The position numbers and the translations under genes were made by a program. From the NCBI RefSeq assembly GCF_021025955.1, contig NZ_JAJNCL010000008.1:1-64000 (forward strand): a stretch of 64,000 nt of DNA. The letters are read 5' to 3'. The notes beneath the pieces are model-generated. The model had not been told where the DNA came from. It worked only from the letters and a program-made list of their open reading frames with translations, and searched no databases. Positions 23,805-32,749 of this stretch are shown here, in pieces. Source of the DNA: Rhodococcus qingshengii (GTDB lineage: Bacteria; Actinomycetota; Actinomycetes; Mycobacteriales; Mycobacteriaceae). Within the stretch, counting starts at the first letter, position 1. Each line of letters opens with the position of its first letter.

Positions 23805-24778
23805 AGGGCTGCGGTTTCCTTCTCTTCCGACACCGTCTTCTCTTCGAGCACCGTCTTCTCTTCCAACACCGAGCGTGGCACCGGCACCCACCGGGTTTCC
23901 GATTCGGGCTCGCCGCGCCAACTCTTGCGCTCGATCCGTCGGATCACGATGAGCGTCAACGCGGCGGTGACGGCAGCGATCAGCGCTATGAATGCGTTCA
24001 GCAGAACCCCGTCGGCCATTGCCTGAATCCCCGGGCGTGATCGCCAGTACGCGTTGACCACCAGTAGCAGAGCGCTGAATCCCCAAAAGCCCCACCAGAT
24101 CTTGACCAGCAGGATTCCGCGCGGATCACGGCGAACCAGCTCGAAGAGATAAACAGCTGGCATCACGAGGTTGAGGATCGGCACAGCGCAGCCGACGACC
24201 ACTTCCGAGGCGGTACGCGGATCGGATTCCCGGGCACGTGCGAAGTGTTCACGACGCCGACGAAGCAGCCAGCACACAGCGGCGACGGCAGCGAGGACGG
24301 AGACCAGCAGTCCACCCAACTGAGTGAAGTACACGGCGGCGTCGGAGACCGTGAGCAGCGGCCGCGGGATCAGCGTGCTGCGGTTGCGGACCAGGATCGC
24401 GTATCTGCCCAGTTCGGCGAACACCGCCAGTCCGTAGAGGATCGTCGCGAGCGTCAGCAACGGCCCGACTCGGTCGGCCATCCGGTCCGCACGCGAGGGC
24501 GGTACCGGTGAGGTGTCGACGACGTCCTGGAGTCCCCACTGCGGGACGGCGTCGTAGCGCGGGGTGGTGAGGCTACGACGCACTGGTGCGTCCCCCACTC
24601 CGCGTGGGTCGGACGGTGAGCGCGCGATCCAGCGGAAGCCACGACGGTTGGGCGGTTGGTAGATCTCGGTGCGGGTGGGGATCAGGAGAACACCGCTGCA
24701 GCGCGGGCACCACTGAGTCGGGCCGCCGACTAGGGGCCAGCGCGCGGCGCATCGGGCGCAGACCTGAACGACACTCAC
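23801..24778 (-). CDS. DUF4328 membrane protein with N-terminal zinc ribbon
   Basis: A 325-residue protein. The N-terminus has a zinc-ribbon-like CARC...CPRC. About six membrane helices follow (from LLTLATILYGLAVFAELGRYAILV), with WWGFWGFSALLL typical of DUF4328. The C-terminal tail is acidic/basic and ends in three imperfect copies of VLEEKT encoded by 18-bp tandem repeats at 23819-23872. Function unknown. It is coupled to the glycerophosphodiesterase. The GTG at 24778 was chosen; the frame is open upstream. Confidence 0.85.
   Translation of the reverse strand: MSVVQVCARCAARWPLVGGPTQWCPRCSGVLLIPTRTEIYQPPNRRGFRWIARSPSDPRGVGDAPVRRSLTTPRYDAVPQWGLQDVVDTSPVPPSRADRMADRVGPLLTLATILYGLAVFAELGRYAILVRNRSTLIPRPLLTVSDAAVYFTQLGGLLVSVLAAVAAVCWLLRRRREHFARARESDPRTASEVVVGCAVPILNLVMPAVYLFELVRRDPRGILLVKIWWGFWGFSALLLVVNAYWRSRPGIQAMADGVLLNAFIALIAAVTAALTLIVIRRIERKSWRGEPESETRWVPVPRSVLEEKTVLEEKTVSEEKETAAL
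23819..23872 (-). repeat. Three 18-bp tandem repeats in DUF4328 gene
   Basis: Units at 23819-23836, 23837-23854 and 23855-23872 differ at a few bases. They encode the repeated hexapeptide VLEEKT/VSEEKE at the protein C-terminus. The length is a multiple of three, so the copy number can change without a frameshift. Confidence 0.85.
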
Positions 24779-25193
24779 AACTTCGATTCTGTCACGCCGT
24801 ATCGGTAACGGCAGCAAATGGATTTACTCCCGATTTGTGATCGAACCTCCACCGCGTTCACCTGCATTGTTCGAATAATGTGACCTCCGCCACTTAAAAA
24901 CTCGAGTTATCCACAGTTTCCACAGGTTCATCCACAGTTCTGGATGAATGAATCGGGCTTTATCCACAGGTCACGGGCAAGACCCTGAGAATTTGCTGAC
25001 AGGTGTTAGCGAACGATGCACAGGCTCGAGGATGAATTTGACACCGCAGGTCAGTGAACTTTTGGGCGTCGGCGTCATTTATCCCGGCAAAGTTCACAAT
25101 CCATTCAGAAATTGCTCCCGAAAAGACAGAAAAGACCGTTATCCCCTTTTTGTGGGAAGTCGGTTTTTGACACACCTGGAAGCATGACCGTCG
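24779..25193. other. 415-bp intergenic region holding a DnaA-box cluster
   Basis: A gene-free stretch upstream of both divergent genes. Two perfect TTATCCACA boxes (24907-24915, 24960-24968) and two near boxes (GTTTCCACA 24916-24924, TCATCCACA 24928-24936) lie in 62 bp, all in the same orientation, next to an A/T-rich part. No dnaA, dnaN or rpmH is nearby, so this is not the usual oriC neighbourhood. The right half (25080-25180) is A/T-rich with no recognisable gene. Confidence 0.65.
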
Positions 25194-26975
25194 ATGACTT
25201 CTCCACAGCCCGAGCCAACTCTGACGTTCACCCCGAAACGGGTCGCGCAGCTCGCGTTCGTGTTGATCGGATGTCAGCTCGTCATTCGCGCCTGGGTTGC
25301 CGCGAGCAATTACTTCTACTGGGACGACCTCATCCTGATGGGCCGCGGAGGACGCTTCCCTCTCTTCTCGAGCGAACTCCTGCTCTACGACCACGACGGT
25401 CACTTCATGCCCGCGGCTTTCTTCGTCACCGGGCTGATCACCCGCATCGCGCCGTACAACTGGGCGCTGTCGGCAACGCTGCTCGTCATCGGCCAGGTCG
25501 CTGCGTCGTTGGCGCTTCTGCGCACTCTTCGGTTGGTCCTCGGCTGGCGACCGGCGCTGTTGATTCCGCTGATCCTGTATCTCTTCGTCCCGCTGACGCT
25601 TCCGGCGTTCTCGTGGTGGGCGGCCGCGCTCAACGCCTTGCCGCTCCAGATCGCGCTGGCCTGGGCATGCGGCGACGCAATCAAGCTGTACCGCACCGGG
25701 CATGTGCGCTACGTGTTCTCGGGCACCGCGGTTTTTGTCGTCTCCTTGCTGTTCTTCGAGAAGGCGGTCCTCGTTCCGTTCGCGGCACTCGCTTTTCTGG
25801 TGCTGTACTTGCGCACACAAGGTGAGGGAACGCCGATACGAAGTGCGGTCACGAAGTGCCGACCCCTGTGGACGGCCTGCGCCGCCGTGCTCGCGATCTG
25901 GATTCCGGTGTATCTGACAACTGTCGAATCTCCGATCACCGGCTACGGCCGTTCGATGTCCACCGAACTGCTGCATCACGGCACGTCTTTGGGGATGCTT
26001 CCCACTCTTCTCGGCGGTCCCTGGCAATGGGAGCGGTGGATCCCCAGCCCCGCATGGGCCGATCCGCCGACGGTATTGGTGGTCGCGGCCTGGGCCGCAC
26101 TGCTGACGACGGTCGTGATGACAGTGCGTGCCAGACGCGGCGCCGCCTGGATCTGGGCCGCCGCGGCGCTGTACTTCCTGGCCTCCGTCGTGGCGATGAC
26201 CGCGACCCGATCCGACGCCGACACCACCTACGAATTGGCGCAGACCTTGCGCTACTTCACGGATTCAGCGACGGTGTTCGCCCTCGCCGCCGCCCTGATT
26301 CTCGCCTCGCCTCGGCGACGTCCGGCCCGCATGCCCGTCGCAGTCGCCGCCGGGCTGTCGATGCTCTTCGTTGTCAGTTCGCTCGTCTCGACTGTCACGT
26401 TCGTCGACATCTGGCGCGAGAACCCGACTCGCGACTACCTCGCCAACGCACGAATGTCGTTGTCCCAGAATCAGGACGCTCCACTGCTCGAGCAACCCGT
26501 CGCGATCCAGGTACTTCTTCCCGTCGCCTTTCCGAACAATTTGGCAAGCAATGTTCTCGCGCCGCTGTCTGATCGACCCGAATTCTCTTCCAGCACTCCG
26601 ATTCTGCGCACGATCGATGACAGCGGACAGATTGTCGATGCCGAAGTGACCTGGACGAGAAGGATTCCCGAAGGGTCGACACCGAACTGCGGCGCCCGCG
26701 CCGAAGGCCCTACCGAACTCCCACTCGACGGCCCCCTTGCCGGCTGGGAATGGACGGTTCAGCTCAATTACCTCGCGAGCACCGACGGAACGATCGACGT
26801 CGCGTTGGAGTCCGGCGACGCCGTATCAGTACCCGTGACGCAGGGTTTGCACTCGGCATTCGTGCGCCTGGTCGGCCACGGAAACAGCGTGAAGATCACG
26901 CCGACAACGCCGGGACTGACCCTGTGTTTCGGCGGTGGACAAGTCGGTGCCGTCGTCCCGACCTCCGCAAAATAG
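25194..26975 (+). CDS. Polytopic membrane protein, glycosyltransferase-C-like
   Basis: A 593-residue protein with about 10-11 hydrophobic helices in the first 420 residues and a beta-rich extracytoplasmic C-terminal domain of about 170 residues. An acidic motif follows helix 1 (YFYWDDLILM), and YDHDGHFMPAAFF resembles the first-loop acidic pair of GT-C glycosyltransferases using polyprenyl-phosphate sugars. I cannot name the family with certainty. The ATG at 25194 is in frame; a nearby ATG at 25184 is out of frame. Confidence 0.75.
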   Translation: MTSPQPEPTLTFTPKRVAQLAFVLIGCQLVIRAWVAASNYFYWDDLILMGRGGRFPLFSSELLLYDHDGHFMPAAFFVTGLITRIAPYNWALSATLLVIGQVAASLALLRTLRLVLGWRPALLIPLILYLFVPLTLPAFSWWAAALNALPLQIALAWACGDAIKLYRTGHVRYVFSGTAVFVVSLLFFEKAVLVPFAALAFLVLYLRTQGEGTPIRSAVTKCRPLWTACAAVLAIWIPVYLTTVESPITGYGRSMSTELLHHGTSLGMLPTLLGGPWQWERWIPSPAWADPPTVLVVAAWAALLTTVVMTVRARRGAAWIWAAAALYFLASVVAMTATRSDADTTYELAQTLRYFTDSATVFALAAALILASPRRRPARMPVAVAAGLSMLFVVSSLVSTVTFVDIWRENPTRDYLANARMSLSQNQDAPLLEQPVAIQVLLPVAFPNNLASNVLAPLSDRPEFSSSTPILRTIDDSGQIVDAEVTWTRRIPEGSTPNCGARAEGPTELPLDGPLAGWEWTVQLNYLASTDGTIDVALESGDAVSVPVTQGLHSAFVRLVGHGNSVKITPTTPGLTLCFGGGQVGAVVPTSAK

Positions 26976-26991
26976 TGGCAGAGTAGAAGTC

Positions 26992-27921
26992 ATGGAGCTG
27001 CGTATATTCACCGAACCCCAGCAGGGCGCTACCTACGAACAACTACTGACTGTTGCCCAGACCGCCGAAAAACTCGGCTACGGCGCATTTTTCCGCTCGG
27101 ACCACTATCTCGCCATGAATACCGACGGCCTTCCCGGACCTACCGACGCGTGGATCACGCTCGCCGGAATTGCCCGCGAAACGTCCACCATCCGCCTCGG
27201 CACCCTCGTGACGTCGGCTACGTTCCGTCACGCCGGCCCGCTGGCCATCTCGGTCGCGCAGGTCGATCAGATGAGTGGTGGCCGCGTGGACCTCGGCATC
27301 GGTGCCGGTTGGTACGAGGAAGAGCATCAGGCGTACGGGATCCCGTTCCCTGCGCTCAAGGATCGCTTCGAACTGCTCGAGGAAACTCTCGACGTCGTGA
27401 CCGGTCTGTGGCGTACTCCAGTCGGCGACACGTTCGACTACGACGGTAAGCACGTGCAGATCAAGAACTCTCCCGCGCTTCCCAAGCCGCACCAGGTCGT
27501 CGGTCCGCCGATCCTGATCGGTGGCACGGGCAAGAAGAAGACTCCGGCACTCGCCGCTCGGTTCGCGAACGAGTTCAACATCCCGTTCAAGTCCCTCGAG
27601 GAAACGAAGGACATCTTTGCGCGGGTTCGTCAGGCTTGCGTAGACATCGAGCGGAATCCGAACGAATTGGTGTTCTCCAACGCTCTTGTTCTCTGCTGCG
27701 GCCGCGACGAGGCGGAGATCAAGAAACGCGCCGAGGCCATCGGACGAGACGTCGACGAACTGCGTGAGAACGGTCTGGCGGGAACACCTTCGGAACTGGT
27801 CGACAAGATCGGCACTTTTGCCGAAGCCGGTTCACAGCGTGTGTATCTGCAGACTCTCGATCTCGCCGATCTGGATCATCTCGAACTCGTCGCAAGCGAG
27901 GTCATGCCCCAACTGCGGTAA
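26992..27921 (+). CDS. LLM-class, probably F420-dependent oxidoreductase
   Basis: A 309-residue TIM-barrel oxidoreductase of the luciferase-like superfamily. MELRIFTEPQQGATYEQLL and FFRSDHYLAM form the front of the barrel, and GRVDLGIGAGWYEEEHQAYG is the hallmark of the F420-binding subgroup (TIGR03560-like). GTGKKKTPALAARFANEFN is the cofactor phosphate region. The substrate is unknown. Actinobacteria carry dozens of these. It starts 16 bp after the membrane-protein gene. Confidence 0.9.
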   Translation: MELRIFTEPQQGATYEQLLTVAQTAEKLGYGAFFRSDHYLAMNTDGLPGPTDAWITLAGIARETSTIRLGTLVTSATFRHAGPLAISVAQVDQMSGGRVDLGIGAGWYEEEHQAYGIPFPALKDRFELLEETLDVVTGLWRTPVGDTFDYDGKHVQIKNSPALPKPHQVVGPPILIGGTGKKKTPALAARFANEFNIPFKSLEETKDIFARVRQACVDIERNPNELVFSNALVLCCGRDEAEIKKRAEAIGRDVDELRENGLAGTPSELVDKIGTFAEAGSQRVYLQTLDLADLDHLELVASEVMPQLR

Positions 27922-27936
27922 AGAATGGGCCGGGAT

Positions 27937-28533
27937 CTACAGCGCGTTCGCGTCGAGGAACGCGCGTAGGTCTCGGTCCCACTGGACCGAGCGGGAACGG
28001 TCGAGAAAAACCCGCACCAGCATGAACGCGATGACCAGCAGGGACATCACGCTGAACCAGGTGAACACCCCGGTCACCACGGCTGCGACGTCGGCAGCGC
28101 TCTGAGTGATCGGAGCTACGGTCTTGTCGCCGTGATCATTGACGTAGATGGGGACCTCGGTGCCGGCGGGCGTCGCCGAGTCGACAGTGACATCGCCCGT
28201 GTGAACCCGGCCGTTCCAGTTCCACTGCGCGCTGGCCATTTCGGTGGTCGGCGCAATGTAATCGGCTGTCGAGGCGGTGGTTTGCTTCGAATCTGCCGTT
28301 GTCGTCGCCGAAATGCTGTGTAATTCGGCGGATTGTTTGGCGATCAGTGCGTTCTGGCTCGAAGCCGTCGCAGCCCCTGCCCATACCGCGAGAGGCAGCA
28401 GAAGAATCGCGAAAATGATCAGACCGAAGGACATGAACCCTTCGATCCGATCACTGCGGCGAACCATCGGATCGTGGCCTACATGAATGGTGCGTCGGAG
28501 CAGCGACGCAGTTCCTCGCGTACTACCTGACAT
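27937..28533 (-). CDS. Rv1733c-family membrane protein
   Basis: A 198-residue protein with two membrane helices (residues about 34-56 and 145-170) flanking an extracytoplasmic domain of about 90 residues. That domain holds WNWNGRVHTGDVTV and PAGTEVPIYVNDHG. This two-helix layout matches the mycobacterial Rv1733c family. Function unknown. Its 3' coding end contains a hairpin that could terminate the convergent oxidoreductase gene. Confidence 0.82.
   Translation of the reverse strand: MSGSTRGTASLLRRTIHVGHDPMVRRSDRIEGFMSFGLIIFAILLLPLAVWAGAATASSQNALIAKQSAELHSISATTTADSKQTTASTADYIAPTTEMASAQWNWNGRVHTGDVTVDSATPAGTEVPIYVNDHGDKTVAPITQSAADVAAVVTGVFTWFSVMSLLVIAFMLVRVFLDRSRSVQWDRDLRAFLDANAL
27942..27965 (+). 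terminator. Hairpin terminator for the LLM oxidoreductase gene
   Basis: GCGCGTTC (27942-27949) and GAACGCGC (27958-27965) form 8-bp perfect arms with an 8-nt loop, 21 bp after the stop. It lies inside the last codons of the convergent Rv1733c-like gene. There is no T-run. Confidence 0.5.
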
Positions 28534-28644
28534 TGTGAGCTCAGTTCTCTCGACGACACACTCTTACATCGAGATTCCCTTTGTTTCGATCTAGTTGCAA
28601 GTGTTAACGAGCTGAATCACATGTGTCCTCCAACACCTGTCCGG

Positions 28645-29358
28645 TTATTCACTCGGCGGAAGGATGTCCGTCTGCGCCGGAACCTGATCCTGACGGAGCA
28701 ATCCGACCGGGCAACTGACGCCGGTGGCATGCACCGGGCAGTAGCCGCCGGGGTTCTTCGCCAAATACTGCTGGTGGTAATCCTCCGCATAGAAGAAGTC
28801 GCGCAGCGGACCGATTTCGGTGGTGATCGCGCCGTATCCCGCTTCGGCAAGCCTTTCACCGAATGCGACGGCCGATGCATGAGCGATTTCTTCCTGCTCC
28901 GCGGACGTCGTGAAGATCGCCGAACGGTACTGCGAGCCCTGGTCGTTGCCCTGACGCATTCCCTGCGTCGGATCGTGGTTCTCCCAGAAGTGCGCCAGGA
29001 CCTGCTCGTAGGAGATCACTGCGGGATCGAAGACGACCAGCACTACTTCGGTGTGACCGGTACGGCCGGAGCACGTCTCTTCGTACGTCGGATTGGGAGT
29101 GAAGCCGCCCGCGTAACCCGCAGCGGTCGTGTACACACCGGGAAGCTGCCAGAACTCCTTCTCGGCGCCCCAGAAACAACCCATACCTACGACGACGGTC
29201 TGCATTTCGGCCGGAAACGGCGGCGTCAACGGATGCCCGTTTACGTAGTGCGCGGTAGGTACCGGCATTTTCTGCTCTCGCCCGGGGAGGGCGTCCTCAG
29301 GCGCGATCAGCGTGGATTTTGCGGACGCTCGTCCCAGAATGTCGTCGTACCAGCTCAT
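28645..29358 (-). CDS. msrA: Peptide-methionine (S)-S-oxide reductase
   Basis: A 237-residue enzyme repairing oxidised methionine. The catalytic Cys61 is in [33 protein letters not shown] and [14 protein letters not shown] (resolving cysteine) follow the E. coli-type full-length pattern, including the ALPGR N-terminal extension. Its 5' end overlaps the last 62 bp of the upstream acyltransferase gene on the same strand, so translation may be coupled. Confidence 0.96.
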   Translation of the reverse strand: MSWYDDILGRASAKSTLIAPEDALPGREQKMPVPTAHYVNGHPLTPPFPAEMQTVVVGMGCFWGAEKEFWQLPGVYTTAAGYAGGFTPNPTYEETCSGRTGHTEVVLVVFDPAVISYEQVLAHFWENHDPTQGMRQGNDQGSQYRSAIFTTSAEQEEIAHASAVAFGERLAEAGYGAITTEIGPLRDFFYAEDYHQQYLAKNPGGYCPVHATGVSCPVGLLRQDQVPAQTDILPPSE

Positions 29359-30475
29359 GCTTCGATGCTACGCGCGAGCGGCTGTTTCGCCACGCCGTGA
29401 CCGCACGGGCACCCGGCAGCTCCACCCAGCGGTAGCCGACTTCTGCTACCGCAGCCGTGACCAGAAGGAACAGTGCGAACGCCAGCGTCGGTCCCACGTA
29501 CAAAACGGTGTTCTCGACAACGCGGTACAGGATCAGGGTGTGCACGAGATAGATGACGTAACTGCGCGTCGAGAGCCACTTCACGACCGACCAGCGCGTC
29601 GGGACGCCGTCGTAGCGCCCGATGAGGACAACCGCTGCGGCGACTACCGAAATGGTCCACAGGTAGTGCTCGCCGGCCCAGTACACGCGGAACTGGGTAG
29701 CCACGATGATGACGTGCATCTGGACGAGGACGGCCGCGATCAGCCAGCGGCCGGGAGCGAGCTTCGCCCACGCGAGGTACATGATCTGGCCGAGGAAGAC
29801 CGCCGGCAGCGTCGCGGCGATCTTGGACAGCATCGGCACGGTGTACGGCAGCGGCGCGTAGACGTTGTAGAGCAGAACCAGTGAGCACAGCGCACCACCG
29901 GCGAGCGGCATGACCATCGGTCGAAGCCGCAGTATCGGGCGAGCCGCGACGCACGCGAGATAGAAGAGGAATTGGACGGTGAGTGTCCAGGTCACTCCGA
30001 GAACTGCCACCTCGGGCTTGAGAAAGAATCCGCCGAGAAAAAAGCTCATCAACGCTTCGGTATCGGAAATACCTTCCTGACCGCTGAACATTCCGTTGAT
30101 TCCGAGGCGGACCAGAAGAATGGCGATCGCGGTCGCCACCCAGAATGCGGGCAGCAGGCGACTGAATCGGTTGGTCAAGAACTTTCCGGGGCCGTCGCGA
30201 ATCGCGGACCGCGTCACCAGAGCGCCGGTAAGCATCATGAATACGGCGACACCGACAAAAGAGAGGTGCTGGTTGAGTTCGGCCGGCTCGATCAAAACGC
30301 CGTAGACGATGTCGATCACCCACCAACCCGAGCCGAGATCGTCGATGACGTAAAAAGAGATGTGGGAGTAGATCACGGCGGCAACCGCCAGGGCTCGCAG
30401 CAGGTCAGCGCCCGGAAGATTCACCCGAGGCGCGGCCGCCTCTGGTGATTCCGGGAGGAAAACTGGTGCGGGCAT
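29297..30475 (-). CDS. Acyltransferase-3 family membrane protein
   Basis: A 392-residue membrane O-acyltransferase with about ten helices and no C-terminal SGNH domain. [23 protein letters not shown] contains the catalytic-type Arg and His. [19 protein letters not shown] and [13 protein letters not shown] follow the family order. The probable targets are envelope glycans or lipids. The start sits 10 bp from a candidate weak iron box. The gene overlaps msrA by 62 bp. Confidence 0.88.
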   Translation of the reverse strand: MPAPVFLPESPEAAAPRVNLPGADLLRALAVAAVIYSHISFYVIDDLGSGWWVIDIVYGVLIEPAELNQHLSFVGVAVFMMLTGALVTRSAIRDGPGKFLTNRFSRLLPAFWVATAIAILLVRLGINGMFSGQEGISDTEALMSFFLGGFFLKPEVAVLGVTWTLTVQFLFYLACVAARPILRLRPMVMPLAGGALCSLVLLYNVYAPLPYTVPMLSKIAATLPAVFLGQIMYLAWAKLAPGRWLIAAVLVQMHVIIVATQFRVYWAGEHYLWTISVVAAAVVLIGRYDGVPTRWSVVKWLSTRSYVIYLVHTLILYRVVENTVLYVGPTLAFALFLLVTAAVAEVGYRWVELPGARAVTAWRNSRSRVASKHELVRRHSGTSVRKIHADRA

Positions 30476-30485
30476 CGCGCAAGTT

Positions 30486-30504
30486 TAAGGTTCCGTTCAC
30501 CTTT
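30486..30504 (-). promoter_or_regulatory. Weak IdeR-like site upstream of acyltransferase gene
   Basis: TAAGGTTCCGTTCACCTTT keeps AGGT and ACCT half-sites at the IdeR 7-nt spacing and matches 14 of 19 consensus positions when W and S are allowed. The centre is wrong, so the call is tentative. Confidence 0.3.
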
Positions 30505-30735
30505 ACGACGAATTTGCGCATATTAGCTTACCCTTAGGCCGGAGCAAGTTCGGTTTCCCAAACTTTATTCTTTGGTGATTACTACCTGAGCCGGACTGTT
30601 GCGGACGGTGTACGAATGTTATTGGGTGGAAACCCGAAGAATGATTTGCACATACGCGAGTGACGTCACGCCGTGACCGGTGATCGACGCACTCTAAAGC
30701 ACCAGGGCTCACCAGCCCGCAAAGAAGGGACCCTC

Positions 30736-31359
30736 GTGTCTGTTTACACGCTGCCGGAACTCCCCTACGACTACGCAGCCCTCGAGCCGCACATCTCGGG
30801 CAAGATCATGGAGCTGCATCACGACAAGCACCACGCGGCTTATGTTGCCGGTGCCAACGCTGCACTCGAGAAGCTGGCCGAGGCTCGTGAGAACGACACC
30901 ATCGCAGCGCAGGCCAACCTGCTCGAGAAGAACCTGGCGTTCCACCTCGGTGGCCACACCAACCACACCGTTTTCTGGAACAACCTCAGCGCTGACGGTG
31001 GCGACAAGCCCGAAGGCGAACTCGCCGCAGCGATCGACGACAACTTCGGTTCGTTCGATCTCTTCCGCGCTCACTTCTCCGCGAACGCCAACGCCATCCA
31101 GGGCTCCGGCTGGTCCATCCTCGCGTGGGACTCGATCGGACAGCGTCTGATCATCGTCCAGCTCTACGATCAGCAGGGCAACATCTCCATCGGCCTCACG
31201 CCGCTGCTGCTCCTCGACATGTGGGAGCACGCCTTCTACCTCGACTACCAGAACGTCAAGGGCGACTACGTCAAGGCATTCTGGAACATCGTCAACTGGA
31301 ACGACGTCTCGGCTCGCTTCGACCGTGCACGTACCCAGACCGCAGGTCTGATCGTCTAG
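30736..31359 (+). CDS. sodA: Superoxide dismutase (Fe/Mn)
   Basis: A 207-residue SOD converting superoxide to oxygen and peroxide. Metal ligands are visible: the N-terminal His in [14 protein letters not shown], His in [12 protein letters not shown], and Asp/His in [17 protein letters not shown]. The GTG start ([13 protein letters not shown]) follows AAGAAGGGA at 9-bp spacing. No signal peptide, as with mycobacterial SodA, which is exported without one. The TAG stop shares CTAG with the convergent gene's stop. Confidence 0.97.
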   Translation: MSVYTLPELPYDYAALEPHISGKIMELHHDKHHAAYVAGANAALEKLAEARENDTIAAQANLLEKNLAFHLGGHTNHTVFWNNLSADGGDKPEGELAAAIDDNFGSFDLFRAHFSANANAIQGSGWSILAWDSIGQRLIIVQLYDQQGNISIGLTPLLLLDMWEHAFYLDYQNVKGDYVKAFWNIVNWNDVSARFDRARTQTAGLIV

Positions 31360-32705
31360 TCACGCTCTTCTCGCGAACGGCGGCGCCTCACCAGGGGCGC
31401 CGCCGTTCGTGTCAGCAGAGCACCACCGAGCAGGACCGTCGTAGCTCCGAAGACCAATGCCAGTGTGCGAGTTCCGGAGTCACCGCTGCTCGCGGTGGTC
31501 TGATTGACGGCCACCGGATCCGACAGCACCGAGGTCAGCTGAACCTGCTGCGGAGTGGTCATCGCGGGAATACCGGATTTTGCGCCGTCGAGGCCCGTGA
31601 CCAATGACTTGGCGATCCCTTGCAGCGTCGTGAATCCCTGAGTGATCTGGTCGGTCACGTCACCGAGCATCTGCGGCGCTTGATCGGCGATGGGGATGAG
31701 TCCGTCGTTCAATTGTCCGGCAGCACTGCTCAGTTGATCGCTCGCCCCTTGCAGCTGCCCGACGGCGGTGCGGACCAGATCACCGAGCTCAGTATCGGGT
31801 CCGACCGAACCACCCAACAGCGCCGGAACGGTGCCCAATTGCGCATTCAGCGCACCGAGATCCGAACTCACACCGGCCAGTTGCGCCGTCACGTCAGGCG
31901 GGATCGGAAGGCCGTTCAACGCAGTCTGCAACGTGTCGATTCGTGTCTTCAATTCCGCGGTCGAGGATGATGCCTCCCCCAATGTCAAGCCCAGCGAATC
32001 AGCGCGCGTGGCCAACTCTTCCGCCGATCCCGACGCCTGATCGACAACACCGGATACCTGTTCCGCCACGCTCATCAGCTCCAACGCCCCGGACCGTGCG
32101 GTCTCGAGATACGGCAGGAGTGTGCCGGCGCCTGCCTTCACCTGATCGATGGACTTTCCGGCCTCATTGGTTCCGGCGACCAGAATCTGTGCGGTGGTGA
32201 GGTTTTGATCTATCGAGCGCCTGGCGGCCGACGTCTGAGCCAGCAGGCCCTTGATTCCGTCCGCGCCGACCTGCGCCGATACGGCCCGAGTCAACTCGGC
32301 CGACTTGTCCGAATCCGAGCCCTTCACCGCCAGCTCGACGCTCGCCTGGCGGGGGTCCGTGCCGAACATCGACGCGACGGTTTCGCTGAAGTCTTCCGGC
32401 ACCGTCAACGTCGCGAAGTAGTTCCCGCCGGGGTTGTCGACTACCTGGAAGTCGAAGTCTTCGTTCTTGCCCAACGTGTCCACAAGCGTGTCGCCGGCCC
32501 GAAGTTCCTTGCCGTCGAGCGTGGTTCCCGCGTCGGCGTTCACGATCGCGACGGTGTTCGAAGTGTCGGCACCGCCCGCGAAGATCACGAACCCGATCCC
32601 CGCCACCGCAGCCGTGACAATCGCGGCCACGCCACCCACTGCCAGCCGTCGACCGAGGCGTGACGGCTGGCGGTGGGAGTTTTCGGTGGTGTTCTCGGCG
32701 CTCAT
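31356..32705 (-). CDS. YhgE/Pip-like membrane-anchored extracytoplasmic protein
   Basis: A 449-residue protein with one N-terminal helix (residues about 19-43), a long extracytoplasmic part and one C-terminal helix before an Arg-rich tail. [21 protein letters not shown] and [16 protein letters not shown] resemble the N-terminal domain of YhgE/Pip proteins. Residues about 160-360 are coiled-coil, Ala/Leu/Ser-rich. Some YhgE proteins act as phage receptors or lipid-export partners; the role here is unknown. Its last codons hold the likely sodA terminator. Confidence 0.75.
   Translation of the reverse strand: MSAENTTENSHRQPSRLGRRLAVGGVAAIVTAAVAGIGFVIFAGGADTSNTVAIVNADAGTTLDGKELRAGDTLVDTLGKNEDFDFQVVDNPGGNYFATLTVPEDFSETVASMFGTDPRQASVELAVKGSDSDKSAELTRAVSAQVGADGIKGLLAQTSAARRSIDQNLTTAQILVAGTNEAGKSIDQVKAGAGTLLPYLETARSGALELMSVAEQVSGVVDQASGSAEELATRADSLGLTLGEASSSTAELKTRIDTLQTALNGLPIPPDVTAQLAGVSSDLGALNAQLGTVPALLGGSVGPDTELGDLVRTAVGQLQGASDQLSSAAGQLNDGLIPIADQAPQMLGDVTDQITQGFTTLQGIAKSLVTGLDGAKSGIPAMTTPQQVQLTSVLSDPVAVNQTTASSGDSGTRTLALVFGATTVLLGGALLTRTAAPLVRRRRSREERD
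31374..31409 (+). terminator. sodA terminator hairpin inside the convergent gene
   Basis: CGAACGGCGGCGCC (31374-31387) and GGCGCCGCCGTTCG (31396-31409) are 14-bp perfect arms around an 8-nt loop, 15 bp after the sodA stop. The sequence doubles as codons for the Arg-rich C-terminus of the opposite gene. Confidence 0.7.
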
Positions 32706-32749
32706 GGGCGAGACGATAAAGCAACAACTTGTAGAAACACTGAGAAGTT

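Noticed and set aside
24907..24968. Chromosomal origin of replication
   Set aside because: DnaA boxes are present but dnaA, dnaN, recF, rpmH and an obvious unwinding element are not, so only a DnaA-box cluster is reported.
30524..30545. TTAGCTTACCCTTAGG upstream of sodA as an iron box
   Set aside because: About 11 of 19 matches and wrong half-site spacing.
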